Below are positions 7,361 through 15,735 of a stretch of DNA of 32,387 nucleotides, in pieces. This stretch comes from DATDAW01 sp036525185 (GTDB lineage Bacteria; Verrucomicrobiota; Verrucomicrobiia; Chthoniobacterales; DASVRZ01). Under the pieces are notes generated by a model. It had not been told where the DNA came from, did no database searches, and saw nothing but the letters and a program-made list of their open reading frames with translations. Numbering within the stretch: the stretch's first letter is position 1; the number at the start of each line of letters is the position of its first letter. Position numbers and translations under genes: made by a program. The DNA is taken from the NCBI GenBank assembly GCA_036525185.1, contig DATDAW010000020.1, positions 1-32,387 of the forward strand, in the 5' to 3' direction.

Positions 7361-9412
7361 TTAGCGGCTTCGCTTGGGGAGGTCGCTGCGAAGTTGCTTG
7401 AAACAGGAGGCAAGATGTCGTTCCGCCTTGCGGCCAGCCACTCCTCCATAACGGGCCTGAATGAATGCTTCAGCAAGCGACGTAATGGCGGCCGATTTTT
7501 CGGGATAAGCGGTCGCAATTCGGCGGGAATAGTCGAGCGGACCTTCATTCGGGCGGCGTGGATAGCCAGCATGGGCAAGGTCTCTGCAGAAGCGGCGGTA
7601 GTGCCACAATAGGTGGTCGCGACGCTCTGACTTCTGACGAAGCATCCCCATGGCGACAAGAGCAACGAGTGCGATGGCCGCCAGGATGATCGACACTAAT
7701 TTCCAGGAAAAAAAATCACGAATGCCGAGACGGGAATAGAGATCGCGCTGCATCGTTTGGTCAAAGCCAAGGACCCAGAGATTCCATTCGTAGTTGGCGG
7801 CGTCCCACACGAGGCGGAAGGCTGTTCCAACGGCTTTCAGAATCGTGTTTTCCGAGGGAGACGCATCGCTGGAGCTTTGCCCCCCGGAGGTTTCTCCGTA
7901 ACGGGCTGCAAGCTGGGTGGAAGGATCTATGAGCGCCGGGTCGACCGCTTCTGAGACGTCATAGCGGACCCATCCCTGGTCAACGAGCCAAACCTCAGCC
8001 CAGGCATGAGCATCGGCCTGGCGAATAGTAAAATGCGATCCGATTGGATTGTATTCCCCGCCATGATACCCAGCAACAACCCGCGACGGGATACCGGCAA
8101 CACGCATGAGCGACGCAAATGATGCTGCGAAATGTTCGCAAAAACCCTGTCTGCGTTCGAAGAGAAATTGATCGAGCGCGTCGTTTTCGTAAAAGCCTGG
8201 ATTGAGCGTATAGCGGAATTTTTCCGTGCGGAAGTAAGCAAGTGCGAGCTGAACGATTTCGCGTGGATCCCGGGTTTTCCGAAGCCAACCATCCACGAGT
8301 CGTTGGACGCGAGGTCCAACCCTTTCCGGTGGCCGCGTGAGAACCGACCAATTCGCGCCCGAGATGGGTGTTTGATCGTTGCCAAGTTGGGAGATGACAC
8401 GCATGGAACCGAAGAAATTCGGCTGGTCCCGATTCAAAGTTAGGGTGCCACCTGCGGTAAGCCGGGCGGCGCCCTCGGCCGAAAGTGGACGGTCGAGTGC
8501 GTAGACGCCACGTCCGTTATGCTGCGGCATCGTGATGCGCTGGATGATTTTCCGGCCGGTGAGCTGCGGCATTGTCGGCGGGTCGGTCTCTTGCGGATTC
8601 CGTCGCCAGGCCAGGCCATAGCAGTCAGAAAAAACGGCGACGCGCCAGTAGAGTTCGCCAAGAGGCGGCTTGTCTCCCTCTGGAAAATCGGCACGGAACG
8701 CGACTTCATCGATCAGAACCAGCGAGCTGAAGGTCCCGGGATTTACCTGATCAGAAATCCCGGACTGTGCCTGGACATCGGGTTTGATTTTCAGGATGAA
8801 GCCGCCTTTGGTCCGAGGAACCAAGAAAAAGAGAATGATGATGACGGGCATCGCCTGGAGGAGAAACACCAGCGCATAACGCACCAGTGGCCATCCGTCC
8901 AACCGGTTCGCAGCCCCAGACGTGAAGTGAATCAGCGTGGCCGTGAGCACCACAAAAACGGCACTAACATAAATGCACGTAACGAGGCTTTGGGTAAAGA
9001 ACAGCGCCGTCAACAGGATGAAATAGGCCAGAAAAGCCAGGAGCATGAATTCGCGCTCCGTGCGCATTTCCAGGACCTTGAGGGCAACGAGTAACAAGAG
9101 AAACGCCATGCACGCAACGAGGCTGAAAAAATTGCCATGCACCGCAAGGATCAGCAGCACGCCAGAGACCCCGACCAGCAGCCGCGCCCACACCGGTGGG
9201 ATGTGCCAACCCCGGCGTTCGATGATGAACCGCCAAGCCAGGCAGACGAGAAAACCGAACAGAATCTCTGGCAAATGAAACATCAGCGGAAGCGCTGCTA
9301 GAAAAAGGCCGGTCACCAGCCATTGAAGTGAAGACAACGGAAGGTGAAAAGCAACCTGCGCCCCGTAACCGGAAACTTGAAAAAAAGAAGACGCTTCCCG
9401 GCTGGTTTTCAT
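7361..9412 (-). CDS. TgpA-like membrane protein with transglutaminase domain (DUF3488 + transglutaminase)
   Basis: The protein is about 683 residues long. Residues 25-205 contain several hydrophobic segments (DUF3488-like membrane domain). A soluble region follows, then a transglutaminase core with Cys425 (GFCEHFA), His469 (ADAHAWAEVW) and Asp485 (WVRYDVSEAVDP). Another transmembrane segment lies near residue 590, with a cytoplasmic tail after it. The core is thus held on the outer face of the inner membrane. The ATG at 9412 overlaps the upstream DUF58 stop as TGATG. A GTG three bases earlier is an equal alternative. MoxR, DUF58 and TgpA-like genes commonly cluster. The biochemical role is poorly known and probably concerns envelope or protein cross-link chemistry. 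Confidence 0.92.
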   Translation of the reverse strand: MKTSREASSFFQVSGYGAQVAFHLPLSSLQWLVTGLFLAALPLMFHLPEILFGFLVCLAWRFIIERRGWHIPPVWARLLVGVSGVLLILAVHGNFFSLVACMAFLLLLVALKVLEMRTEREFMLLAFLAYFILLTALFFTQSLVTCIYVSAVFVVLTATLIHFTSGAANRLDGWPLVRYALVFLLQAMPVIIILFFLVPRTKGGFILKIKPDVQAQSGISDQVNPGTFSSLVLIDEVAFRADFPEGDKPPLGELYWRVAVFSDCYGLAWRRNPQETDPPTMPQLTGRKIIQRITMPQHNGRGVYALDRPLSAEGAARLTAGGTLTLNRDQPNFFGSMRVISQLGNDQTPISGANWSVLTRPPERVGPRVQRLVDGWLRKTRDPREIVQLALAYFRTEKFRYTLNPGFYENDALDQFLFERRQGFCEHFAASFASLMRVAGIPSRVVAGYHGGEYNPIGSHFTIRQADAHAWAEVWLVDQGWVRYDVSEAVDPALIDPSTQLAARYGETSGGQSSSDASPSENTILKAVGTAFRLVWDAANYEWNLWVLGFDQTMQRDLYSRLGIRDFFSWKLVSIILAAIALVALVAMGMLRQKSERRDHLLWHYRRFCRDLAHAGYPRRPNEGPLDYSRRIATAYPEKSAAITSLAEAFIQARYGGVAGRKAERHLASCFKQLRSDLPKRSR

Positions 9413-10287
9413 CACTCAAGTTTCAGGTTGCCAGCTTCCGCTTTCCGAAATACCGCCAATATCTGGAGACACTGATGATAATGCGCATCACCGTGCGACG
9501 GGGCACAAGTTTGACCTGGAAGACGGAGGCCATAACGGACGCCCTGGCGCTCGCATTGAACAACCCACAAAGCGAGTTGCGAGAGGCGCTCTTCCGTATC
9601 CATTCTAGGCAACCGCGCCCACTCCAGCCACAGTTCTTCGCTGACAGCGCTTTGGAATTGTTTCACGACGAGTGGCTGGCCGCGCGCGACTGCTTTCCAA
9701 TCGACATGCCGTTGCGATTCCCCGTCCACGTAACGTCGCACACCTGAAAAATCATCGCCTGCCACGCGTTTTGCCGACTGCTTGCGACCGTCAGCCGCCG
9801 TCAATCGCATCAATGGCACCCTGCCCTTCGGCTCGGGATAGACGTAGTACTCGCAATCGACCTGCTGGCGATGGTCCGCTTTAAAAACGCCCAATGGGAA
9901 AATCGTGGAAACAATCACACGATCGAGTCGGAAGAGTCCCCTCCTTTTTCCAGGCAGACTAATGCTGCCTTCGATCACGGAATCGAGCTGGCCAACACTC
10001 GCTGTCCCCTCGCCCGGCGTGGATATTTTCAGGCCAAACTTGGGCCGCGGGCCCATGTTATGGAGCTTAAACGGGATAAGCAGCAGGCTTCCTACGAACC
10101 CGTATGCGCATCGCGAGACGCTAATCCGCAAGTTTCTGATGTTTAACCGATTATGGATCCAGGAAACCAGAAGGAGCCCCGCCAATGCATAGGCCGGAAA
10201 GTAAGCCGGCCCGTTTCCCTGGCTGATGGCGGCATACACGACCGCCGCAAGCACTGCCAGGAAGCTGAACACGTGACGCGCAAACAT
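9412..10287 (-). CDS. DUF58 domain protein with N-terminal membrane segments
   Basis: The 291-residue protein has two hydrophobic segments in the first 45 residues, then a soluble domain. It carries the hallmark DUF58 stretch GDDFSGVRRYVDGESQRHVDW followed by KAVARGQPLVVKQF (about residues 178-213). DUF58 proteins are the usual partners of MoxR ATPases. The gene lies 31 bases after the MoxR gene, and its stop overlaps the start of the transglutaminase gene. Its last codons (FRKAEAGNLKLE) fall in a purine-rich, repeat-like sequence, so the C-terminus may have been extended by an interspersed repeat. Confidence 0.92.
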   Translation of the reverse strand: MFARHVFSFLAVLAAVVYAAISQGNGPAYFPAYALAGLLLVSWIHNRLNIRNLRISVSRCAYGFVGSLLLIPFKLHNMGPRPKFGLKISTPGEGTASVGQLDSVIEGSISLPGKRRGLFRLDRVIVSTIFPLGVFKADHRQQVDCEYYVYPEPKGRVPLMRLTAADGRKQSAKRVAGDDFSGVRRYVDGESQRHVDWKAVARGQPLVVKQFQSAVSEELWLEWARLPRMDTEERLSQLALWVVQCERQGVRYGLRLPGQTCAPSHGDAHYHQCLQILAVFRKAEAGNLKLE

Positions 10288-10318
10288 GGGGGGGAAGCGA
10301 GAGGCGGTTTGCGATCAG

Positions 10319-11230
10319 CTAATCCACTGGGACGACTGCCAGGATTTCCCGCGCCAAAGCTTCTCCCCGGTCGCCGCTTACGCCCGAATCGTCGTTCAAA
10401 CGGTGCGCGATCACCGGCAGCGCCACGGCTTGCAAATCCTCGGGCAGAACCATGTCACGTCCGGCCGCGAAAGCCCAAGCGCGCGAGGCGGCCAAAAGGG
10501 CGATCCCGGCCCGTGGCGACAGGCCTGCCCGATGACGACGACGACTTTCCTCGAGGATATTTTGCAAATAATCGAGCAATGCTGGCGATACATGAGTCCC
10601 CGAAGCGCGCCGCTGCAAATCGAGCAGCGTTTCCACGGGGAATACCGGCTCCAGTTTTTTCGCCATCGCCCGCCGGTCACCTCCGAGGAGCATCTCACGT
10701 TCGCGTGCACGATCCGGAAAACCCAGTCGGATACGCATCATGAAACGGTCCAATTGCGATTCGGGCAGCAGGAAAGTGCCGATCTGATTCGCGGGATTCT
10801 GAGTCGCGATGACGAAAAATGGCTGCGGCAACGGATGGGTCAGTCCATCGAGCGATACCTGATTTTCCTCCATCGCCTCGAGCAGAGCGCTCTGTGTTTT
10901 TGGCGTGGCGCGATTCACCTCGTCGATGAGGATCAAATTCGAAAAAATCGGGCCATGATGGAAGACAAAAGTCTGCGTATCACGGTTGAAGATTGAATTG
11001 CCCACGATGTCTGCCGGCAAAAGATCGCTCGTAAATTGAATCCGCCGAAATGTCAGCCCAAGCGAATAAGCGATCGCGTGCGACAACGTCGTCTTTCCGA
11101 CGCCTGGCACGTCTTCGATAAGAAGGTGACCGCGCGCCAGCACACAGGCGACCGCGAGCCGCAGCTGATGCTCTTTGCCCACGATAATGCCGCCCAGCTT
11201 GAAAATGAGTTCGTCAATTTGGTTTCTCAC
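10319..11230 (-). CDS. MoxR-family AAA+ ATPase
   Basis: The 303-residue ATPase has Walker A VPGVGKTT (residues 41-48), a Walker B ending LILIDEVNRA and the family segment FFVIATQNPANQIGTF with sensor residues. The start is GTG at 11230, supported by an AGGAAG five bases upstream. MoxR proteins act as chaperones that assemble or activate partner proteins, often VWA or DUF58 partners. The downstream DUF58 and transglutaminase genes are its probable partners. It heads the operon, whose upstream region (11231-11346) is shared divergently with the next gene. Confidence 0.95.
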   Translation of the reverse strand: MRNQIDELIFKLGGIIVGKEHQLRLAVACVLARGHLLIEDVPGVGKTTLSHAIAYSLGLTFRRIQFTSDLLPADIVGNSIFNRDTQTFVFHHGPIFSNLILIDEVNRATPKTQSALLEAMEENQVSLDGLTHPLPQPFFVIATQNPANQIGTFLLPESQLDRFMMRIRLGFPDRAREREMLLGGDRRAMAKKLEPVFPVETLLDLQRRASGTHVSPALLDYLQNILEESRRRHRAGLSPRAGIALLAASRAWAFAAGRDMVLPEDLQAVALPVIAHRLNDDSGVSGDRGEALAREILAVVPVD

Positions 11231-11273
11231 GCAATCTTCCTGGCAATCCTACACGGGTTCAACGTTCAGACGA

Positions 11274-11330
11274 AAGCTTCAGATTTCAGATTTTACGTTT
11301 CAGTTTCGGATTTCGGGTTTCAGCTTTCGG
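11274..11330. repeat. Degenerate TTTCAG/TTTCGG short repeat cluster
   Basis: The intergenic region between moxR and the next gene contains several imperfect copies of a TTTC(A/G)G(A/T)TTT-like unit side by side. Similar pyrimidine/purine-rich strings occur at 9370-9450, 17434-17530 and 25505-25525. They look like members of a degenerate interspersed repeat family placed at gene borders. The boundaries are approximate. Confidence 0.45.
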
Positions 11331-11346
11331 TGATACCCTCCGGGCT

Positions 11347-11949
11347 GTGTTGGAACCGACGAAACGAATCGCAAATTTAGAGCAAACGCCTAACGCCCTC
11401 GATGAATGCATTCGCGTGGCAAGACTAGCGAATCCCGCAGGCACGGGCATGGGACCGGTGACGTTTCGGGCTGGGTTTCGTGTGGTGAATCACAACTGGG
11501 AGCCTTGGTTGCAAACGGTTTTGCCAGTCCTTCTACCGGTTTTGAGCAAGGCCGTGGCGCTCAGCGGATCTCATCTCGGACGCGAACTGGTGGAGCTCGA
11601 CCAAAATGCCCTGCGGGATTTGCCCAAGTCGATGCGTGATGCCAGCGCTCGTGCGGGGCGTTTGCTTTTGAAACAGGGCGTTCCTCCCGGGGCGAAAGCA
11701 TTGCAAAAACTGACAGTTGCAGTGGCCAAAGGCGATGCGCCCGGACATTTGGCAACGGTTTTTGGAGCACGCTGCGGCATTTTTTCAATCGGCACGCGTG
11801 CCGCCGCATTGGCGTATGTTTTCCAGGAATTGGCTCTCGGCGCAACGGATTGGACCGATATTCAAATCGCCTCAAGACTGGAAGAAGCCCGTGTTGTGGT
11901 GGAGAATATGCAGGCTCCCAACAACGACTGGCTCGAATCGCATGGCTGA
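11347..11949 (+). CDS. Hypothetical protein, alpha-helical, upstream of clpS
   Basis: The frame from GTG 11347 gives 200 residues. No in-frame ATG occurs until 11449 (MGPVTFRAGF), so the start is uncertain. The protein is helical. The segment RDASARAGRLLLKQG ... GDAPGHLATVFGARCGIFSIG (about residues 95-160) has a faint resemblance to urease accessory protein UreF. No urease genes are in the window and the resemblance may be chance. Its stop lies inside clpS (8-base overlap), so the two are probably co-translated. Function unknown. Confidence 0.65.
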   Translation: MLEPTKRIANLEQTPNALDECIRVARLANPAGTGMGPVTFRAGFRVVNHNWEPWLQTVLPVLLPVLSKAVALSGSHLGRELVELDQNALRDLPKSMRDASARAGRLLLKQGVPPGAKALQKLTVAVAKGDAPGHLATVFGARCGIFSIGTRAAALAYVFQELALGATDWTDIQIASRLEEARVVVENMQAPNNDWLESHG

Positions 11950-12220
11950 CATCCTCATCGCCCCCAAACACAAAACCGAGAAATCGGTCGATCACGCCTG
12001 GAACGTTGTCGTGCACAACGATCCCGTGAACCTGATGAGCTACGTAACGCTGGTTTTTCAGCGCGTTTTCGGTTTTGCCAAAGAAACAGCCGAGAAACAT
12101 ATGCTCGAGGTGCACGAAAAGGGCCGCTCAATCGTCTGGAGTGGCATCCGCGAGACTGCCGAAATGTATGTGCAGCAACTACATGGGTACCTTTTGCTCG
12201 CGACCATTGAAAAACGTTGA
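11942..12220 (+). CDS. clpS: ATP-dependent Clp protease adaptor ClpS
   Basis: This 92-residue adaptor recognises N-terminal destabilising residues (N-degrons) and delivers substrates to ClpA(P). The core NVVVHNDPVNLMSYVTLVFQ contains the Asn26-Asp27 pair that binds the substrate amino group. His58 in MLEVHEKG and the following AEMYVQQLHGYLLLATIE are in the family positions. The ATG at 11942 is the only start that fits the family length. It overlaps the upstream hypothetical gene by 8 bases. The next gene is a DUF2017-like gene. The transferase gene aat, which creates N-degrons, lies 5 kb downstream. Confidence 0.97.
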   Translation: MADILIAPKHKTEKSVDHAWNVVVHNDPVNLMSYVTLVFQRVFGFAKETAEKHMLEVHEKGRSIVWSGIRETAEMYVQQLHGYLLLATIEKR

Positions 12221-12289
12221 AGCCGCTGGCCGAATCGTCAATCTGGCATTACATTTGCTGCCGTTGCGCCTCCCTGAATCTTCCGCCCC

Positions 12290-12808
12290 ATGCAATTCCG
12301 AAAAAATGGCGAAACCCTGCTCGAATTCATCGCCCTGGATCCTTTCCTGGCCGAGTTAATCAAGCAGATCCCGAGCGCCGCCGATCCTCGCGGGGAGACA
12401 CCTGCCACTTCCCGGCTGTATTCCTGCCCCATCGACCCCGCTCTGTCGATGGATCCAGGCACCGAGAGTCTGAAGAAGGATTGGGAGGATTTTGTTGTCC
12501 CGGAGTTAAAGGTACAGTTCGGTTCCGCAGTTGCGCAGGTCCAGCACGACATTCAGGAGTATTTGTGCGAGGGCGACGGCGACGACGATGATTTTCCGTA
12601 CCGGCTGCAGATTCCAATGGAACATGTCGATGCATGGCTTAGCGCGCTGAACCAGGCGCGACTCGTCCTGGCAGCTCGGTTTGCCTTTACGGAGGAGGAG
12701 CTTTCGCGGCCATTTCAGTCGAAATTGACATCGCTACGCGATCTTGCCCTTTATCAAATTAGCATCTACGCGTTCCTCCAGGAGTTGATCATTTCAGGCC
12801 TCAAATAA
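12290..12808 (+). CDS. DUF2017-like protein encoded next to clpS
   Basis: This is a 172-residue, mostly helical acidic protein. An acidic patch GDGDDDDFPYRLQIP (about residues 97-112) is followed by EHVDAWLSALNQARLVLAARF, resembling the C-terminal part of DUF2017. In Actinobacteria a DUF2017 gene characteristically follows clpS. The same order here, with a 69-base gap, supports the assignment. The family function is not established, and a link with Clp-mediated proteolysis is inferred from context only. Confidence 0.7.
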   Translation: MQFRKNGETLLEFIALDPFLAELIKQIPSAADPRGETPATSRLYSCPIDPALSMDPGTESLKKDWEDFVVPELKVQFGSAVAQVQHDIQEYLCEGDGDDDDFPYRLQIPMEHVDAWLSALNQARLVLAARFAFTEEELSRPFQSKLTSLRDLALYQISIYAFLQELIISGLK

Positions 12809-12847
12809 TTCGACGTCAGGAGATTTAAAAACTGCGAGCCCCTTCGA

Positions 12848-13318
12848 TTAGGGCCGTCCCTGCAACTCATCGAGCTCCAAACGCGGTGCGGCTTCCGGAC
12901 ACCAGGGATTCCGGGAATAATCCGAGGCCAGAATCGCTTGAGTCTGCCGTTCGCAGAGGCGGAAAAGATTATCCAAATCCAGACGCAGATACCGGGGGCG
13001 ATATGGCGCTAAATTTTCCATACCCAGTGCAAAAAGGCGCACGGCGGGATACAGACGGCGGCCGTCCGTTGGATGATCAGGACGACGGTATTGCTTCTGC
13101 AAATGCACAAACGCTCCAGCGATCTGAATCAATCCCTTGAAAAAGCGATGATGCTCATCCCGGCTCTTTAACCAGAGATGTTCCAAAACATCATGTGCTT
13201 CATAATACTCGCCGCGATTGAAGCACGCAAAATACCCGAGATAACAGCGATCGAACTCCGATGTGGCCCCTGGCGCTAAATCCTTTACAAATTCTGAGAT
13301 TCGATCAGTTTTTTTCAT
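12848..13318 (-). CDS. DUF309 domain protein
   Basis: From the ATG at 13318 (MKKTDRISEFV) the protein has 156 residues. The frame remains open upstream to 13384, but the added residues are Arg/Ser-rich and unlike the family. The hallmark FNRGEYYEAHDVLEHLW, followed by FFKGLIQIAGAFVHLQK, identifies DUF309, a helical family with conserved Glu and His residues that could bind metal. The activity is unknown. It is divergent from the CNNM gene and convergent with the DUF2017-like gene. Confidence 0.85.
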   Translation of the reverse strand: MKKTDRISEFVKDLAPGATSEFDRCYLGYFACFNRGEYYEAHDVLEHLWLKSRDEHHRFFKGLIQIAGAFVHLQKQYRRPDHPTDGRRLYPAVRLFALGMENLAPYRPRYLRLDLDNLFRLCERQTQAILASDYSRNPWCPEAAPRLELDELQGRP

Positions 13319-13445
13319 TCCAAATCGGGGCGTTTTTCTGAAAATCGAGGCTACCATAACGGGCCGGGACCGGCAATCGGTCAACGTGCCAGAACCCGGC
13401 TGGGGATTTTTCCCTCAACCGTTGGACCCGTCGTAGAAATCCACG

Positions 13446-14726
13446 GTGGACTTCCTGGTTTATTTCCTACTTGTGGCGTTGGTGGGCGCGTCCGCATTTT
13501 TTTCCGGCATGGAAACAGCGCTGTTTTCGCTCCAAGCCTCGCGGCTCAAAAAGCACCGCGATTCCGTCTTGGTACTGGCACTGGAACGCGTCATGCAGGA
13601 TCGTCGCCGACTCCTGGGTGTAATCCTGCTTTCCGACGTGCTGGTCAACATTCCGCTCGTGTTATTGTGTCTATATCTCGTTCAGGTTCTGCCATTTATG
13701 CCAGTCCTACCAATCTGGCTGAATTCGCTGGCCCTCTTCACGCTGGTCGTTCTGTTGTGCGACTTGATTCCCAAGATGCTGGCACTCGCCGACCCGTTCC
13801 TGCTTGCCAGACCAGCCGTCTGGTACCTCAAGCTCGCCATGCCTGTCCTTGGGCCGATCTGCGACGTCCTCCAGCGGACGACCGAACGAATCGCCAAGGT
13901 AATCACGCCCAAGAATCTCAACCCAACCGATGCATTGAGTGAGGACGAATTCGCCACTCTCATGGCTCTGGGAGAGGAAACGGGGATTATCGATCCACAG
14001 GAGCGCGAAATTATTGTCGAGATTATGAAACTTGGCGATAAAACGGCCAAGGATTGTATGACGCCACGGGTGGACAGTTTTACTTTGCCCGATGATCTCG
14101 ACAACGAGACGGCCATCGCACAGCTGCGCACGAAAAGGCGCCGCCTCGTACCCGTCTATGGTGAAAGCCCCGACGAAATTCTCGGCATCCTCGACGTGGC
14201 GACGTTTCTGGACAATCCCACGGCGCACTACACCGAAATGCTGATCCCGCCATCGTTCGTTTCGGAAACAATGAACGCATTGGACCTGCTCAAGAGTTTC
14301 CTCCACCACCCCCAGCGGCTTGCCATCGTGGTCGATGAGTATGGCGGGACTGGCGGAGTGGTCACATTTTCAGATATCGCCGAAGAAGTCATTAGCGACG
14401 CCGTCCCGCTTGGCACGGAGCTTTACATTGAAGACCTAGGTAACGGGCGACTCATCGTGAGCGGTCACGCCCGCCTTGACGACATTTCAGAAAAACTCGA
14501 AACGCCCCTCAAACAGAACGGTCTCGATACGATTGGTGGCTATATTTTCAACGCGCTTGGTCACGTGCCGCGTCCCGGATTTTCAATGGAAATTGCTGGT
14601 TACACATTTCGCATTCGCCGGGCCACGCGAAAACGGATCCAGGAAGTCTTTATCGAACCAACGGCAAAGTCCTCGCCCGAAGAGGAAAACCGCGCCAATT
14701 CTGCCGGGGAGCCGGCCGCCCCATGA
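13446..14726 (+). CDS. CNNM/CorC-type membrane protein with CBS pair (hemolysin C family)
   Basis: The 426-residue protein starts at GTG 13446. Residues 1-140 form a DUF21 (CNNM) transmembrane domain opening with FFSGMETALFSL. Residues about 195-320 form a CBS pair, introduced by KTAKDCMTPRVDSF and ending with AIVVDEYGGTGGVVTFSDI. Residues about 335-410 form a CorC_HlyC domain (LDTIGGYIFNALGHVPRPGF). The family is implicated in Mg2+/Co2+ transport or homeostasis. Its stop overlaps the next start (ATGA, 14723-14726), and the next gene encodes a second member of the family. Confidence 0.95.
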   Translation: MDFLVYFLLVALVGASAFFSGMETALFSLQASRLKKHRDSVLVLALERVMQDRRRLLGVILLSDVLVNIPLVLLCLYLVQVLPFMPVLPIWLNSLALFTLVVLLCDLIPKMLALADPFLLARPAVWYLKLAMPVLGPICDVLQRTTERIAKVITPKNLNPTDALSEDEFATLMALGEETGIIDPQEREIIVEIMKLGDKTAKDCMTPRVDSFTLPDDLDNETAIAQLRTKRRRLVPVYGESPDEILGILDVATFLDNPTAHYTEMLIPPSFVSETMNALDLLKSFLHHPQRLAIVVDEYGGTGGVVTFSDIAEEVISDAVPLGTELYIEDLGNGRLIVSGHARLDDISEKLETPLKQNGLDTIGGYIFNALGHVPRPGFSMEIAGYTFRIRRATRKRIQEVFIEPTAKSSPEEENRANSAGEPAAP

Positions 14727-15709
14727 TGTGGTTGATACTGGCCTTGTGTCTCATCGTTTCGTTCCTTTTCGCGGGAATCGAATCGGGAATTCTATCCATC
14801 AGTCCCGTACGATTGAGCCATCAGGCTCGGAGAAAAAATCCGCGCGCCATCCGGCTGCAGGCCCTGCTCCGTCGTCCGGAACGGCTGCTACTCACGGTGT
14901 TGCTCGTGACTGATTTTATCAAAATCAGCGCACTGGTAATATTGACGCGCATTTGCACGAATCAATTCGGAAATCTCGGCTACGTCGTTGCGTTCGCGCT
15001 CGCAATCCCGACGTGGGTCGTCTTTCTCGAGATGCTTCCTAAGTCCCTTTTTCGGCGTTTTCCATACCGATTGCTGGCTGCGTTCTCGGAAATTTTAACC
15101 TTTGCGACGATTGCACTTTCGCCTTTCATTCAGGTGCTTATTTCCCTGGGTAAAGCCATTTTTCACATGGAAGAAGGCCGCAACTTATTCATCGCTCGCG
15201 ATGAACTAAAGGCATACGCCGTCGAAGTCGAAAAAAGCGGTTCCCTCACGGCCACTGAACGCGAAATGATCCACAACGTCGTCGATTTTCGGAATATCAA
15301 AGCCCGCGACGTTATGTTCTCCCTCGACAAATTTCCGGTCATCACCTCCGAGACTCCCGTTGCTGAAGTGCTCGCCGTCTCGAAAGAAAAACATCTGGAT
15401 CGCCTGCCCGTTACCGATGAGAAGGGCAAAATCATCGGGCTGGTTCGCGCATTTGATATTTTGCTTGACGGGCGTTTGGACACGCGGGCGGGGCATCATT
15501 TGCGGCGCATCGTCACGGCACAACTCGACGAACCGGCGTACCAAGTGATTCGCAAATTACGCGCCGCCCGGCTTTCACTCGCGGCGGTTGTAGACGACAA
15601 TGGGCAACCTGCGGGAGTCGTGCGTCCCGAGGACTTGATTGATCGGCTCATTACCGTCAACGTCCCCGGCCCCAAAAGTGACCGTCCCGTTGCTCCAACT
15701 TTTGCCTGA
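14723..15709 (+). CDS. Second CNNM/CBS membrane protein, lacking the CorC_HlyC domain
   Basis: The 328-residue protein has the same DUF21 (residues 1-135, opening FLFAGIESGILSI) and CBS-pair (about residues 185-315) architecture as its upstream neighbour. It stops after the CBS pair, so it has no C-terminal CorC_HlyC domain. The family motif reads NIKARDVMFSLDKFPV. Overlap with the upstream gene implies coupled translation and probably a heteromeric complex. The two share little identity by eye, so any duplication is old. Confidence 0.93.
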   Translation: MMWLILALCLIVSFLFAGIESGILSISPVRLSHQARRKNPRAIRLQALLRRPERLLLTVLLVTDFIKISALVILTRICTNQFGNLGYVVAFALAIPTWVVFLEMLPKSLFRRFPYRLLAAFSEILTFATIALSPFIQVLISLGKAIFHMEEGRNLFIARDELKAYAVEVEKSGSLTATEREMIHNVVDFRNIKARDVMFSLDKFPVITSETPVAEVLAVSKEKHLDRLPVTDEKGKIIGLVRAFDILLDGRLDTRAGHHLRRIVTAQLDEPAYQVIRKLRAARLSLAAVVDDNGQPAGVVRPEDLIDRLITVNVPGPKSDRPVAPTFA

Positions 15710-15735
15710 ACCCATTGTAACCTTTTTCTGATTTC

